NCBI GenBank assembly: GCA_035463475.1
Contig: DATHTE010000123.1
Coordinates: 62,001-126,000 of the forward strand
DNA: 64,000 nt
Direction: 5' to 3'
DNA from: JACPDI01 sp035463475
Lineage (GTDB): Bacteria > Acidobacteriota > Vicinamibacteria > Vicinamibacterales > 2-12-FULL-66-21
This document shows, one piece after another, positions 49,087-56,803 of the stretch. Every line of letters begins with the position of its first letter. The stretch's first letter is position 1. Both the position numbers and the translations under genes were made by a program. The notes below the pieces were generated by a model that was not told the DNA's origin, made no database searches, and saw only the letters and a list, made by a program, of their open reading frames with translations.

Positions 49087-49350
49087 ATGATCGAGGAGAA
49101 TCAGATTCGCGAGACGATACGTGAGAGCGTCCACCGCATCACCGGGATTGCGCCGGCCGAGATCCACGAGACCTCGAGCTACCGCGAGGATCTCGGGCTC
49201 GACTCTCTCTCGGCGCTCGAAGTGGTGATCGACCTGGAGTACGCATTCAAGATCAAGGTTCCGGAAGAGCGAATCCAGACGATCAGGAACGTGCAGGATA
49301 CGATCGACGTGGTGCAGGAATACCTTTCGGCACCCGCTCGGACGGCGTAG
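49087..49350 (+). CDS. Acyl carrier protein
   Basis: 87 aa. Four-helix ACP with the phosphopantetheine site in LGLDSLSALEVV (Ser 40). The acidic second helix (VVIDLEYAFKIKVPEERI) fits docking to a KS. It is preceded by a CGGGAGC box. A dedicated ACP next to a KS pair supports an assembly line separate from primary fatty-acid synthesis. Confidence 0.95.
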   Translation: MIEENQIRETIRESVHRITGIAPAEIHETSSYREDLGLDSLSALEVVIDLEYAFKIKVPEERIQTIRNVQDTIDVVQEYLSAPARTA

Positions 49351-49687
49351 CCGGGGGTTGGGTGTTGGTCGCGCGCGCGTGCCCGGCACCTGCTGTTTCG
49401 CATCGAACATTCCGCCGGGGTCTTTAGGGGGAATTCCGGCGAGCTTCGCCTTCAGTCATCCGCCGGGAAAGGTATCCGCGAGCACTGGTTTCGCCTTACC
49501 GCCGGGTTGGTACGGGCGAGGACTTGGCTTCGCCGTTCCGCAAGGGGTGGGCATCGCCGAGGAATGGCGCCGGCTTCGGGTATTCCGCGGGTCAGGTCCC
49601 GGCGAGTCTGGCGTCGCCTCCGGCATTCCCAGGGGTTCGGAATTTGTTTCGGCATTCGGCATTCGGCATTAACAAGGAGTCAGTAGT
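49351..49687. other. 337-base intergenic region after the ACP gene
   Basis: No gene is apparent. Most of the region is an imperfect tandem repeat (annotated separately), ending in three copies of GGCATTC-like sequence. An AAGGAG box (49673-49678) serves the GTG at 49688. No strong promoter is visible. Confidence 0.5.
49443..49670. repeat. Degenerate tandem repeat, about 38-46 bases per unit
   Basis: Units begin near 49487, 49526, 49572 and 49610 with GG(C/T)(T/G)TCG or a close variant; an earlier one at 49443 begins GCTTCGCC. Each continues through a CCGC-rich middle to a GGCGAG-like end. Unit lengths are 44, 39, 46, 38 and 41 bases. The last part is a simple GGCATTC repeat (49651-49670). 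The copies have diverged, so the array is old or functionally constrained. It lies between the ACP and acyltransferase genes. Confidence 0.6.
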
Positions 49688-51373
49688 GTGCCGGCACGAG
49701 TAGCCGTCGTCGCGTACCGCGACGGCATCGCGGAGCCCATCCTGGACGCGCTGCGACGCTCCGCCGGTGTCGAGCTTTGCGAGCGCGTGCCGATCGATCC
49801 GCAGGGAATCGATGCGGTCGCGTTCAGCCGGTACAACACGATCGTGTACTCGGCGCTCCCTGCCGCGGGTCCCTCAACGGGACCGGACTTGGGGACTGCC
49901 CGCGCGGTGTGCCAGCGGCTCGCGTCGTTGCCTCTCCGGCACGTGGTCACCATCTCCAGTGCGGCAGTCTATTCGCCGAGCCACCAGAACCTCGGTCTGC
50001 TCGAGGAGCGCGCGTTCATCCCGTCGCGCAGGAGCGCGATCGCCGATGGGTGGCGCGACGTCGAACAGATGAGCGCCCTCATCAGCCAGCGTTCGGGCGC
50101 GGCGCCGCCGGTCCGCTCGATTCTCCGTCCGGCCGCGGTGCTCGACGGCGTCGATTACTTCAGCCGCCTGCTCGGCGGACGCGTGGCTGTGACCTATCCC
50201 GGTCACGACCCGACGATCCAGCTCCTCAGCCCGTGCGACCTGGCCGACGCGATCGCGGCGGTGATTGCCGCGGGTCGCGGCGGCACGTTCAACGTGGTGC
50301 CGACGGCCGGCGTGCCGTTGCGCGCGGCGCTTCGAATCGCCGGTGTAAAGCGGCTGCCGATCGGCAGGGTGGCCCAGAACGCCGTCAGGGCGATCACCTC
50401 GCAGGCGGGCCTGGCCGTCTCGGCGGACCAGCTGAAATACATCCAGTACTCGTGGACCGTGTCGGGGGAGAAGATTAGGCGCGAGCTCGGGTTCGTCCCC
50501 TCCCGGTCGAGCGTCCAGGCGATCGTGGAATGCATCGGCCGCGGCACTCCGGCCGATGCGGCGAAGCAGTTCGACGACTTCGGCATGGATCCGGATTACA
50601 TCCGGCGCTACTGCGGCCACCTGTTCCGGTTTCTCCACGACTACTACTGGCGTGTCGAGATCGACGGAATCTCCGAGGTGCCGCGGAAGGGGCGCGGCGT
50701 GCTCGTTGGGATGCACCGCGGGTTCATGCCTTTCGACGGCGTGATGGCGCTGCACGCGCTCGTAACGCGGCGCGGCCGCATTCCGCGGTTCCTGATTCAC
50801 CCCAGCCTGACCAAGTTCCCGTTCCTGGCGGACTTCATGGCCAAGCTCGGGGGCATCATGGCCTGCCAGGAGCACGGCGACTACGTGCTGCAGCACGACG
50901 AGCTGCTCGGCGTGTTCCCCGAGGGCATCCGGGGAACATTCACGATGTACAAGCGGGCCTACATGCTCGGCAAGTTCGGTCGCGACGAGTTCGTGCGGAT
51001 GGCGCTGAGGAACCGCGCCCCCATCCTGCCCTTCGTCACCGTCGGAAGCGCGGAGATCTACCCAATCCTGCGGCGCGTGGACTGGCGGTGGTTCAAGCGC
51101 TACACGGAATGGCCGTTCCTGCCGATCACGCCAGCGCCGTTCCCGCTGCCGTCGAAGTGGCACACGCGGTATCTGCCCGCCATGCACGTCGAGGAGCAGT
51201 ATCCGCCGGAGGCGGCCGAGGACCCCGCGCTGGTGCATCGCATCAGCCTCGAGGTGCGGCAGCGGATGCAGGCGGCGATTGACGACATGCTGCTGCGCCG
51301 ACGCTCGATCTTCTTCGGATCGATCTTCGAGCAGGCGCGCCCGCCGGAAGGCGAGGAGGCCGCGAGCATCTGA
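49688..51373 (+). CDS. NAD-epimerase-like domain fused to PlsC-type acyltransferase
   Basis: 561 aa from a GTG at 49688 with an AAGGAG box. Residues about 1-270 resemble a short-chain epimerase/dehydratase (VVTISSAAVYSPS, ILRPAAVLDGVDYF), though the usual N-terminal glycine motif is weak. Residues about 300-561 are a glycerol-phosphate-type acyltransferase: GMHRGFMPFDGVM (His and Asp of the catalytic box), FPEGIRGTF, and PILPFVTVGSAEIY. It may transfer the finished chain from the ACP to a lipid acceptor. The fused first domain could modify that acceptor or be non-catalytic. Confidence 0.82.
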   Translation: MPARVAVVAYRDGIAEPILDALRRSAGVELCERVPIDPQGIDAVAFSRYNTIVYSALPAAGPSTGPDLGTARAVCQRLASLPLRHVVTISSAAVYSPSHQNLGLLEERAFIPSRRSAIADGWRDVEQMSALISQRSGAAPPVRSILRPAAVLDGVDYFSRLLGGRVAVTYPGHDPTIQLLSPCDLADAIAAVIAAGRGGTFNVVPTAGVPLRAALRIAGVKRLPIGRVAQNAVRAITSQAGLAVSADQLKYIQYSWTVSGEKIRRELGFVPSRSSVQAIVECIGRGTPADAAKQFDDFGMDPDYIRRYCGHLFRFLHDYYWRVEIDGISEVPRKGRGVLVGMHRGFMPFDGVMALHALVTRRGRIPRFLIHPSLTKFPFLADFMAKLGGIMACQEHGDYVLQHDELLGVFPEGIRGTFTMYKRAYMLGKFGRDEFVRMALRNRAPILPFVTVGSAEIYPILRRVDWRWFKRYTEWPFLPITPAPFPLPSKWHTRYLPAMHVEEQYPPEAAEDPALVHRISLEVRQRMQAAIDDMLLRRRSIFFGSIFEQARPPEGEEAASI

Positions 51374-51557
51374 GGCGGCGCGCGGCGCCGCTCTGTTCGC
51401 GCGCGGACCGACGGAACGTCACGCCGCGCGCCGCCATCGCTTCCGCCGCCCGAGCACCGCGGCCGAAATCCGGCCGCAGTACTCGACGGAAGATGTGATT
51501 AAATAAGGTCCGTTCCCAACACCAGTTGCCGATCGCGAGCTCGGCAGAAAGGCTACC
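51374..51557 (+). promoter_or_regulatory. Intergenic region with a possible internal promoter
   Basis: An AT-rich patch, GATTAAATAAGG near 51497-51508, stands out in otherwise GC-rich DNA and could hold a -10 (TAAATA). The 3' end carries CTCGGCAGAAAGGC (51540-51553), an exact 14-base match to the leader of the gene at 53818. Confidence 0.35.
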
Positions 51558-52016
51558 GTGGAGATGCGCGAAGTGGCCAAGTCGATCCTCGGGCTCTCGT
51601 GGGCAGTGTCGCTGTTTGGCTTTCAGCAGCTGTCGAAGGCGATGACACCGGCGACGACCCAGCCGTGTGACGTGACCGCGACGGAGGTCGATGAAGTGTC
51701 GCGCGCGGTGCAGAGTCGGCTCTCCGACTCCGCCGCGCAGCAGTTCCGCGCCGGCGACGAGTGGCAGCGCCGCATGGTGGACATCATGTTCGACATGGCG
51801 TCGCTGCGGGCGGTCGAGCCGCGCAAGATGGTCGAGGTTCTCGACCCGCGGACGCTGATTGAGACTGCCGATCCGCGCGCGATGATCGAAACGAGCGTGA
51901 CCGTGATCCAGAAGAGCATCGACACCGCCGTGAACGCCATGCGGCAGACCGCCGACACGGCCATGGACCTGACCAAGCGGGCCGTCGATTCGGTCAGGCC
52001 ATCGGCGACAGCGTAG
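51558..52016 (+). CDS. Phasin-like small protein, copy 1
   Basis: 152 aa from a GTG at 51558, or 150 from the ATG at 51564. The N-terminus SILGLSWAVSLFGFQQLSKA is amphipathic and matches the starts of the proteins at 53818 and 63194. Helical heptad stretches follow, including two near-repeats (KMVEVLDPRTLIETADPRAM). No membrane helix is clear. Phasins coat polyhydroxyalkanoate granules. No PHA synthase is in the window, so it may coat another lipid body or membrane. Confidence 0.65.
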   Translation: MEMREVAKSILGLSWAVSLFGFQQLSKAMTPATTQPCDVTATEVDEVSRAVQSRLSDSAAQQFRAGDEWQRRMVDIMFDMASLRAVEPRKMVEVLDPRTLIETADPRAMIETSVTVIQKSIDTAVNAMRQTADTAMDLTKRAVDSVRPSATA

Positions 52017-52073
52017 TACGACCCTGCGGCGCCGCACGGCGCATGGTCGCACGGGGGGCCGTGCGGAGATCGG

Positions 52074-53795
52074 ATGGAGACTGCGGTTCACCACGGCGGC
52101 TACGTGACGCGGCACCGTGCCGCGCTGGCTGCCGCGCGGCCGATTCTGCGGCGGCTGCCCCACATCCTCCGGGTGGTGATCGCTCACGGGATCGCGAATG
52201 TCGTCGCGTCCCGCCCCCGCCTGCGATGGCTCGCGCGCTGGGCGCCGCTCGCCCGGCTCACCGGTCCGGAGCGCTTCCGGCGCCTGTTCGAGGACCTCGG
52301 CGGGAGCTTCGTCAAGTTCGGGCAGATGCTCGCGCTCCAGCCCGACATCGTCTCCCTCGAGTACTGCGACGAGCTGTTCAACCTACTCGATCGCATGGCG
52401 CCGTTCCCCTACGAGTTCGTCGAGCAGGTCTTCCGGGAGGAGCTGGGCCAGTCACCCTCCGACCTCTTCGATCACTTCGATCCCGTGCCGCTGGCGACCG
52501 CGTCAATCGGGCAGGTTCATGCCGCGGTCCTGCACGGGCGCAAGGTCGCCGTGAAGGTGCAGCGCCCGGGCGTCGAGGCCGACTTCGACGGCGACCTCCG
52601 CCTGCTCGTGCTCGCCATGCGGTTCATCCGGCGCCTGCAGGTGAGGTCGCTCTACTGGGTGCTCGATCCCGGCGGTGAGTTCATCTCCTGGACGCGCGAG
52701 GAGCTCGACTACCGACGCGAGGCGCGGTACGCCGAGCGGCTGCGGCGCAACGCGGAGTTCAACCCCCAGGAGCGTGTGCCGGCCATCGTATGGGAGCTGA
52801 CGACCCGCCGCACGCTGGTGATGGAGTTCATGTCGGGGATGACCGTCCTCGACTACCTGCGCGCCCTCACGACCGGCGACGAGTGGACGACGTACCGGCT
52901 GCGAGCCGACGGGTTCGACCCGAACCTCTTCGCGCGGCACATCATCGACAACTTTCTCGGCGATGCATTTCAGTACGGCGTCTTTCATGCCGACCTGCAT
53001 CCTGCGAACCTTCTCGTGCTGCCGCAGAACGTGGTCGGGTACGTGGACTTCGGCATCACCGGCGTGCTGAGCCGCTACTCGCGGCGCCACCTGGTCGAGA
53101 TGACGCTCGCCTACACGCGCGCGGACGTCCGCGGCATGGCCGACGCGTACTTCAAGCTCGTGACGTATCGATCCGATGCCGACCCCGATCTGTTCCGGCG
53201 GCTGCTGGCCGAGACGTCGCAGGACTGGTATGAAGAGGGCGAGGCGGAGACGGTCTTCAGGAAGAACTTCACGCTGGTGATGCTGGACTTCCTGACGCTG
53301 TCGCGCAAGGCGGGTATCGGGCCCGAGCGGGATGTGGTTAAATACATCCGCTCGACCATCGCGGCAGACGGGCTCATCACGCGGTTTGCGCCCGGGTTCA
53401 GCGTGGGACGCCACCTCGAGGACGTCTGCCAGCAATGGATCGCTCGCGAAGCGCGCCGAGTCGCGTTCAGCTACAACACGTTGACGGCCCTCGTCGCCTC
53501 CGGCGGCCGGCTGATCGAAGACGGGCCCGCGCGCGCCGCCTCCGTGCTGCGGCGGGTCGCCGAGGGCGAAGCCCTCGGTCGCGTCGACATCACGACAATC
53601 GCCCGGCGTGACGAACGCGTGCGCAAGCGCACGATTCGGCTCGCGGGAATCGCCGTGGCGTTCACGGCGTTGCTCGAGCTCACGGGCGCGGCGCCGGAGC
53701 TGGGGCTGAATCTCTTTACCGTCGAAGCGGCACTCGTGGCGGGTGCGTTGCTCCTGCTCGCAGACTCTCTGAGAGAACTTGCTTTTGCCGGCTGA
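52074..53795 (+). CDS. UbiB/ABC1-family atypical kinase
   Basis: 573 aa. All family motifs are present: the KxGQ motif in GGSFVKFGQMLALQPD, the ATP-site Ala-rich loop in ATASIGQVHAAVL, Lys 161 in VAVKVQRPG, the catalytic HADLHPANLLV (Asp 307) and VDFG (Asp 325). Two C-terminal membrane helices (about residues 525-570) anchor it. UbiB-type proteins help lipid-soluble intermediates such as those of ubiquinone move from the membrane to enzymes. A copy here suggests a very hydrophobic intermediate in this pathway. Confidence 0.92.
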   Translation: METAVHHGGYVTRHRAALAAARPILRRLPHILRVVIAHGIANVVASRPRLRWLARWAPLARLTGPERFRRLFEDLGGSFVKFGQMLALQPDIVSLEYCDELFNLLDRMAPFPYEFVEQVFREELGQSPSDLFDHFDPVPLATASIGQVHAAVLHGRKVAVKVQRPGVEADFDGDLRLLVLAMRFIRRLQVRSLYWVLDPGGEFISWTREELDYRREARYAERLRRNAEFNPQERVPAIVWELTTRRTLVMEFMSGMTVLDYLRALTTGDEWTTYRLRADGFDPNLFARHIIDNFLGDAFQYGVFHADLHPANLLVLPQNVVGYVDFGITGVLSRYSRRHLVEMTLAYTRADVRGMADAYFKLVTYRSDADPDLFRRLLAETSQDWYEEGEAETVFRKNFTLVMLDFLTLSRKAGIGPERDVVKYIRSTIAADGLITRFAPGFSVGRHLEDVCQQWIAREARRVAFSYNTLTALVASGGRLIEDGPARAASVLRRVAEGEALGRVDITTIARRDERVRKRTIRLAGIAVAFTALLELTGAAPELGLNLFTVEAALVAGALLLLADSLRELAFAG

Positions 53796-53817
53796 CCCTC
53801 GGCAGAAAGGCCCGGTC

Positions 53818-55203
53818 ATGGAAACCACGACGCAATCATCGACGTTTCGCGACCTCCTGAAGTCGACGTTGACCCTGCCCTGGGCGATTTCGATGTTTGG
53901 CGTCCAGCAGCTCACCAACCTCGTGACGCCGCCGCCGGCCGGGCGCGTGGCGGGCGCGACCTCCGCGCTCGACACCGTCAGCGACGTGACCGCGAAACAG
54001 CTCGACGGCTGGCTGAAACAGACCTACCAGCTCGGCACCGGCATGCAGCGTGCGATGGTGGACCTCATGATGTTCCGCACGCCCGACATCGATCAGAGTA
54101 CGCTCATGCGCATCGCCGCCGAGATGCAGGATGGCCCACTGTTCGAGGCGGTCGTGAAGTACGGGCTCCCGCCGGTCGGCTGGCTCGACTCGTGGCTCGT
54201 GTCGCGGCGCGACGCGCCGGCCGTCACGCAGGAGTTCACGAACAAGCTCTACATCATCTCCCTCGTGACCCACGTGCATTCCGAGCTCGGGCTCAGCTCG
54301 AAGACCGTCGACCCGCTCGGCGTGCTGGTCGACAAGGTGGCGGAAATGCCGACGTTTCCCCGCGTGTGGGCCACCGAAGGGCTTGGCAACTGGTTTGGCG
54401 ATCTGGCGATGGAGCGGGCGGCCGACGGCCCGGATCCCACTGGTCTGCTCACCGACCCGCAATACGACTCGCTCCCGGCGTGGAGCATGACGATGCTGCA
54501 CGCAGGCATCGGCATGTCGTTCGGCAAGGCGATCCTCAAGAAGCTCGAGCCGACGAGCTCGCCGGAAACCATCCGGGGAGAGCTGGCCCGCTTCCTGAGG
54601 TTGTGTCGTGAATCGTCGCGTCCGGGATACGCCGGCGCCGCGCTCGAGTCGCTTGGCCTCGCGACCCGGTCGCTGTATCCAAACCTGCTGCCGGTCCTCG
54701 ACCGCGAGATGCCGTACGTCGATCCCGATCTGCAAAGCTACTACTGGCACGGCGCTGGCCGCGCGATGTACTTCGAGCCGGCGGGCTGGCTGCCCTCGGT
54801 CAACGCGCCGTGGCGCGTCATCAGGCGGCTCGACGCGGAGACGCCGCACGACCTCGGTCGCAAGAACATCCTCTCTGGCATCGGGTGGGCGCTCTCGGTC
54901 GTCAACATGCGTCATCCGGTGGTGATGGAGACGTTCCTGCGCCATCACGCGGCGCTGGCGAGGACCGAGGACGCGTTCACCAACGGCGTCGTCTCGTCGC
55001 TGATGATGCGGTTCGACACGACGCGCGACGACGCGCACATCTCCCCCTACATTCGCTACGAACCGTCTGATCCGGAGGTCGCGTCGGCGTGGCGGACGCT
55101 GATTACCGAGCCGTGCGAGCACGCCCTGCGCGACACGTACGGCAACCTGCTGCGGACCAACTCGCTCGAGCAGCTGTTCCACTACCGCCCGGCGGGAAGC
55201 TAG
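53818..55203 (+). CDS. Phasin-like N-terminus with large C-terminal domain of unknown function
   Basis: 461 aa from the ATG at 53818; CTCGGCAGAAAGGC just upstream is identical to the copy before 51558. Residues about 10-90 are phasin-like (LLKSTLTLPWAISMFGVQQL, GMQRAMVDLMMF). The rest is mostly helical, with VWATEGLGNWFGDLAME, MLHAGIGMSFGKAILKKL and YYWHGAGRAMYFEPAGW. Its Gly-rich helical pattern recalls DUF1702 proteins of polyketide clusters, but that match is tentative. Probably a scaffold or a new enzyme type. Confidence 0.65.
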   Translation: METTTQSSTFRDLLKSTLTLPWAISMFGVQQLTNLVTPPPAGRVAGATSALDTVSDVTAKQLDGWLKQTYQLGTGMQRAMVDLMMFRTPDIDQSTLMRIAAEMQDGPLFEAVVKYGLPPVGWLDSWLVSRRDAPAVTQEFTNKLYIISLVTHVHSELGLSSKTVDPLGVLVDKVAEMPTFPRVWATEGLGNWFGDLAMERAADGPDPTGLLTDPQYDSLPAWSMTMLHAGIGMSFGKAILKKLEPTSSPETIRGELARFLRLCRESSRPGYAGAALESLGLATRSLYPNLLPVLDREMPYVDPDLQSYYWHGAGRAMYFEPAGWLPSVNAPWRVIRRLDAETPHDLGRKNILSGIGWALSVVNMRHPVVMETFLRHHAALARTEDAFTNGVVSSLMMRFDTTRDDAHISPYIRYEPSDPEVASAWRTLITEPCEHALRDTYGNLLRTNSLEQLFHYRPAGS

Positions 55204-55219
55204 AGCCGGCCGCGGAGCG

Positions 55220-56803
55220 ATGGCCACGTCACTGGTAGCGCGCAGCCCCGCGTCCGGCCGCGACGGCCGGCGGAAGCAGGTCGAGACGGTACTCAACGCG
55301 CTCGGTCTCCCCGTTCCCGAGCGCCGCTCGCCGCCACCCGAGGGGCGCCTCGGGGCGGACGAGGACTACGGGCGCCGGCTGCGCGAGGCGCTCACCGATC
55401 TCGGCCCGGTCTTCGCCGGCTTCGGCCGGTACCTCGGGTCGCGCGCCGATCTGGCGCCGCGGCGCACGCGCGCCGAACTGGCGACGATCCCGGACGAGGG
55501 GCAGGCGCTGCCGTTCGCCTCGGTCGCGGCACTGGTGCGCGCGCAGCTCGGGGCGCGGCCCGAGCGGCTGTTCTTCGAGTTCCATCGGGATCCCGTCGCG
55601 GTCGGCTCGTGGACGCAGTCGCATCTGGCGTGGCTCGCCCCAGGGGTGCCGGCGCTGGTGACCATCGTCCGTCCCGATGCCGCCGACGAGCTCGATATCG
55701 ACATCCCGCTGCTGCCTCTTCTCGCGCCGTGGATCGACGTGCCTGCCGGCCTTCTTGCCGCCGCGGTCGCGGACTACGAGTTGACGGTGCGGCGACGCCT
55801 GGATCAGAAGCACCAGGCTGCCTCGCTGACCAGTCTCGCGGCCGACGCCCGCAGCGGCGGAGGATTCGACGCGCCTGCCTGCTACCGCGATCACTGCGCG
55901 CCGAACGTCCTGACGGTCGAGCGGCTCGTCGGAGAGCCCCTCGACGCGCAGCCGCGTGGGGCTGAGGCGCTGGCGCGCCGGGTAACGGCCGCCTGGCTGC
56001 GACAGGCCTTCGCCGGCAACGTGGTGCCCTATGACTTCGGGCCGCGCGACCTCGTCGTGATCGACGAGCGCCTTGTGCTCACGGGGGGCGCTCTCGAGCC
56101 CCACTCGTCGGTCGAACGTGCGCGCTTCGCGGCGTACCTGAGCGCCGTCGCCTCCGACGATCCCGACGCGGCCGCCAACTGGATTGTCGAGGGGGCCAGT
56201 CCATCTCCCGCCGTCGAGTCGAGGCTTCGGCGCCTGTTGCGGCAGGCGGTCCCGTTCCGCGAAGGCGAGTGGAGCGGCGATGATCGCCTCGTGCAGCACG
56301 TGCTCGTGCAGTGGCGTGTCGCGCGCAACGCGGGGTGGCCCGTCTCACCCCATCATCTCCACCTGTACCGCGGCCTCCAGGCGGTGGCGCAGATTGCGCA
56401 TGACCTCGCGCCTGACGTGGACACGCTGCTCCGGGCGCTCGAGGACGAACGCCTGCGAATCGGCCTGTCGCAGGCGGGCGAGTTGCTCAGCCCGCGCTAC
56501 GCCGTGGCGACCCTCGACCGCGCGATCCAGGAACTCGCCGATCTTCCACAGAAGTTCGATGACGTGCTGACGATGGCGTCCCAGGGGCGATTGCGGATGA
56601 ACCTGCAGGTACCCGAGGCGGAAGAGAACGAGCGCGTCCGCAACCGCACCGTGCTGCTCGTGACCACGCTGGTCGCCTTCGCGGCGGTCGCCACCATCGC
56701 GCGCCACCTTGCGCCCGCATTCGGCGTCGGCATCGAGCGCGCCGGCGCGATCATCCTGCTGCTGGTGGGCGGGTGGCTGCTGTTCGCCGCGTCCCGGTTG
56801 TGA
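55220..56803 (+). CDS. UbiB-like pseudokinase
   Basis: 527 aa. It follows the layout of the UbiB gene at 52074: LGPVFAGFGRYLGSRADLAP matches the KxGQ region but lacks Lys. VGSWTQSHLAWL matches the Ala-rich loop, and VPALVTIVRP matches AVKVQRPG with the catalytic Lys missing. The catalytic HxDxxPxN and DFG motifs are not found (the equivalent region reads PYDFGPRDLVVIDERLVLTG). The C-terminal anchor is clearly related (ENERVRNRTVLLV against RDERVRKRTIRLA). It is probably inactive and may pair with the active kinase. Confidence 0.7.
   Translation: MATSLVARSPASGRDGRRKQVETVLNALGLPVPERRSPPPEGRLGADEDYGRRLREALTDLGPVFAGFGRYLGSRADLAPRRTRAELATIPDEGQALPFASVAALVRAQLGARPERLFFEFHRDPVAVGSWTQSHLAWLAPGVPALVTIVRPDAADELDIDIPLLPLLAPWIDVPAGLLAAAVADYELTVRRRLDQKHQAASLTSLAADARSGGGFDAPACYRDHCAPNVLTVERLVGEPLDAQPRGAEALARRVTAAWLRQAFAGNVVPYDFGPRDLVVIDERLVLTGGALEPHSSVERARFAAYLSAVASDDPDAAANWIVEGASPSPAVESRLRRLLRQAVPFREGEWSGDDRLVQHVLVQWRVARNAGWPVSPHHLHLYRGLQAVAQIAHDLAPDVDTLLRALEDERLRIGLSQAGELLSPRYAVATLDRAIQELADLPQKFDDVLTMASQGRLRMNLQVPEAEENERVRNRTVLLVTTLVAFAAVATIARHLAPAFGVGIERAGAIILLLVGGWLLFAASRL

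Noticed and set aside
49443..49670. CRISPR array
   Set aside because: The units are imperfect along their whole length with no constant repeat and variable spacer pattern, and no cas gene is near.
51558..52016. Polyhydroxyalkanoate (PHA) synthesis locus
   Set aside because: Phasin-like proteins are present, but no PHA synthase (PhaC), PhaA or PhaB is in the window, so granule type is left open.
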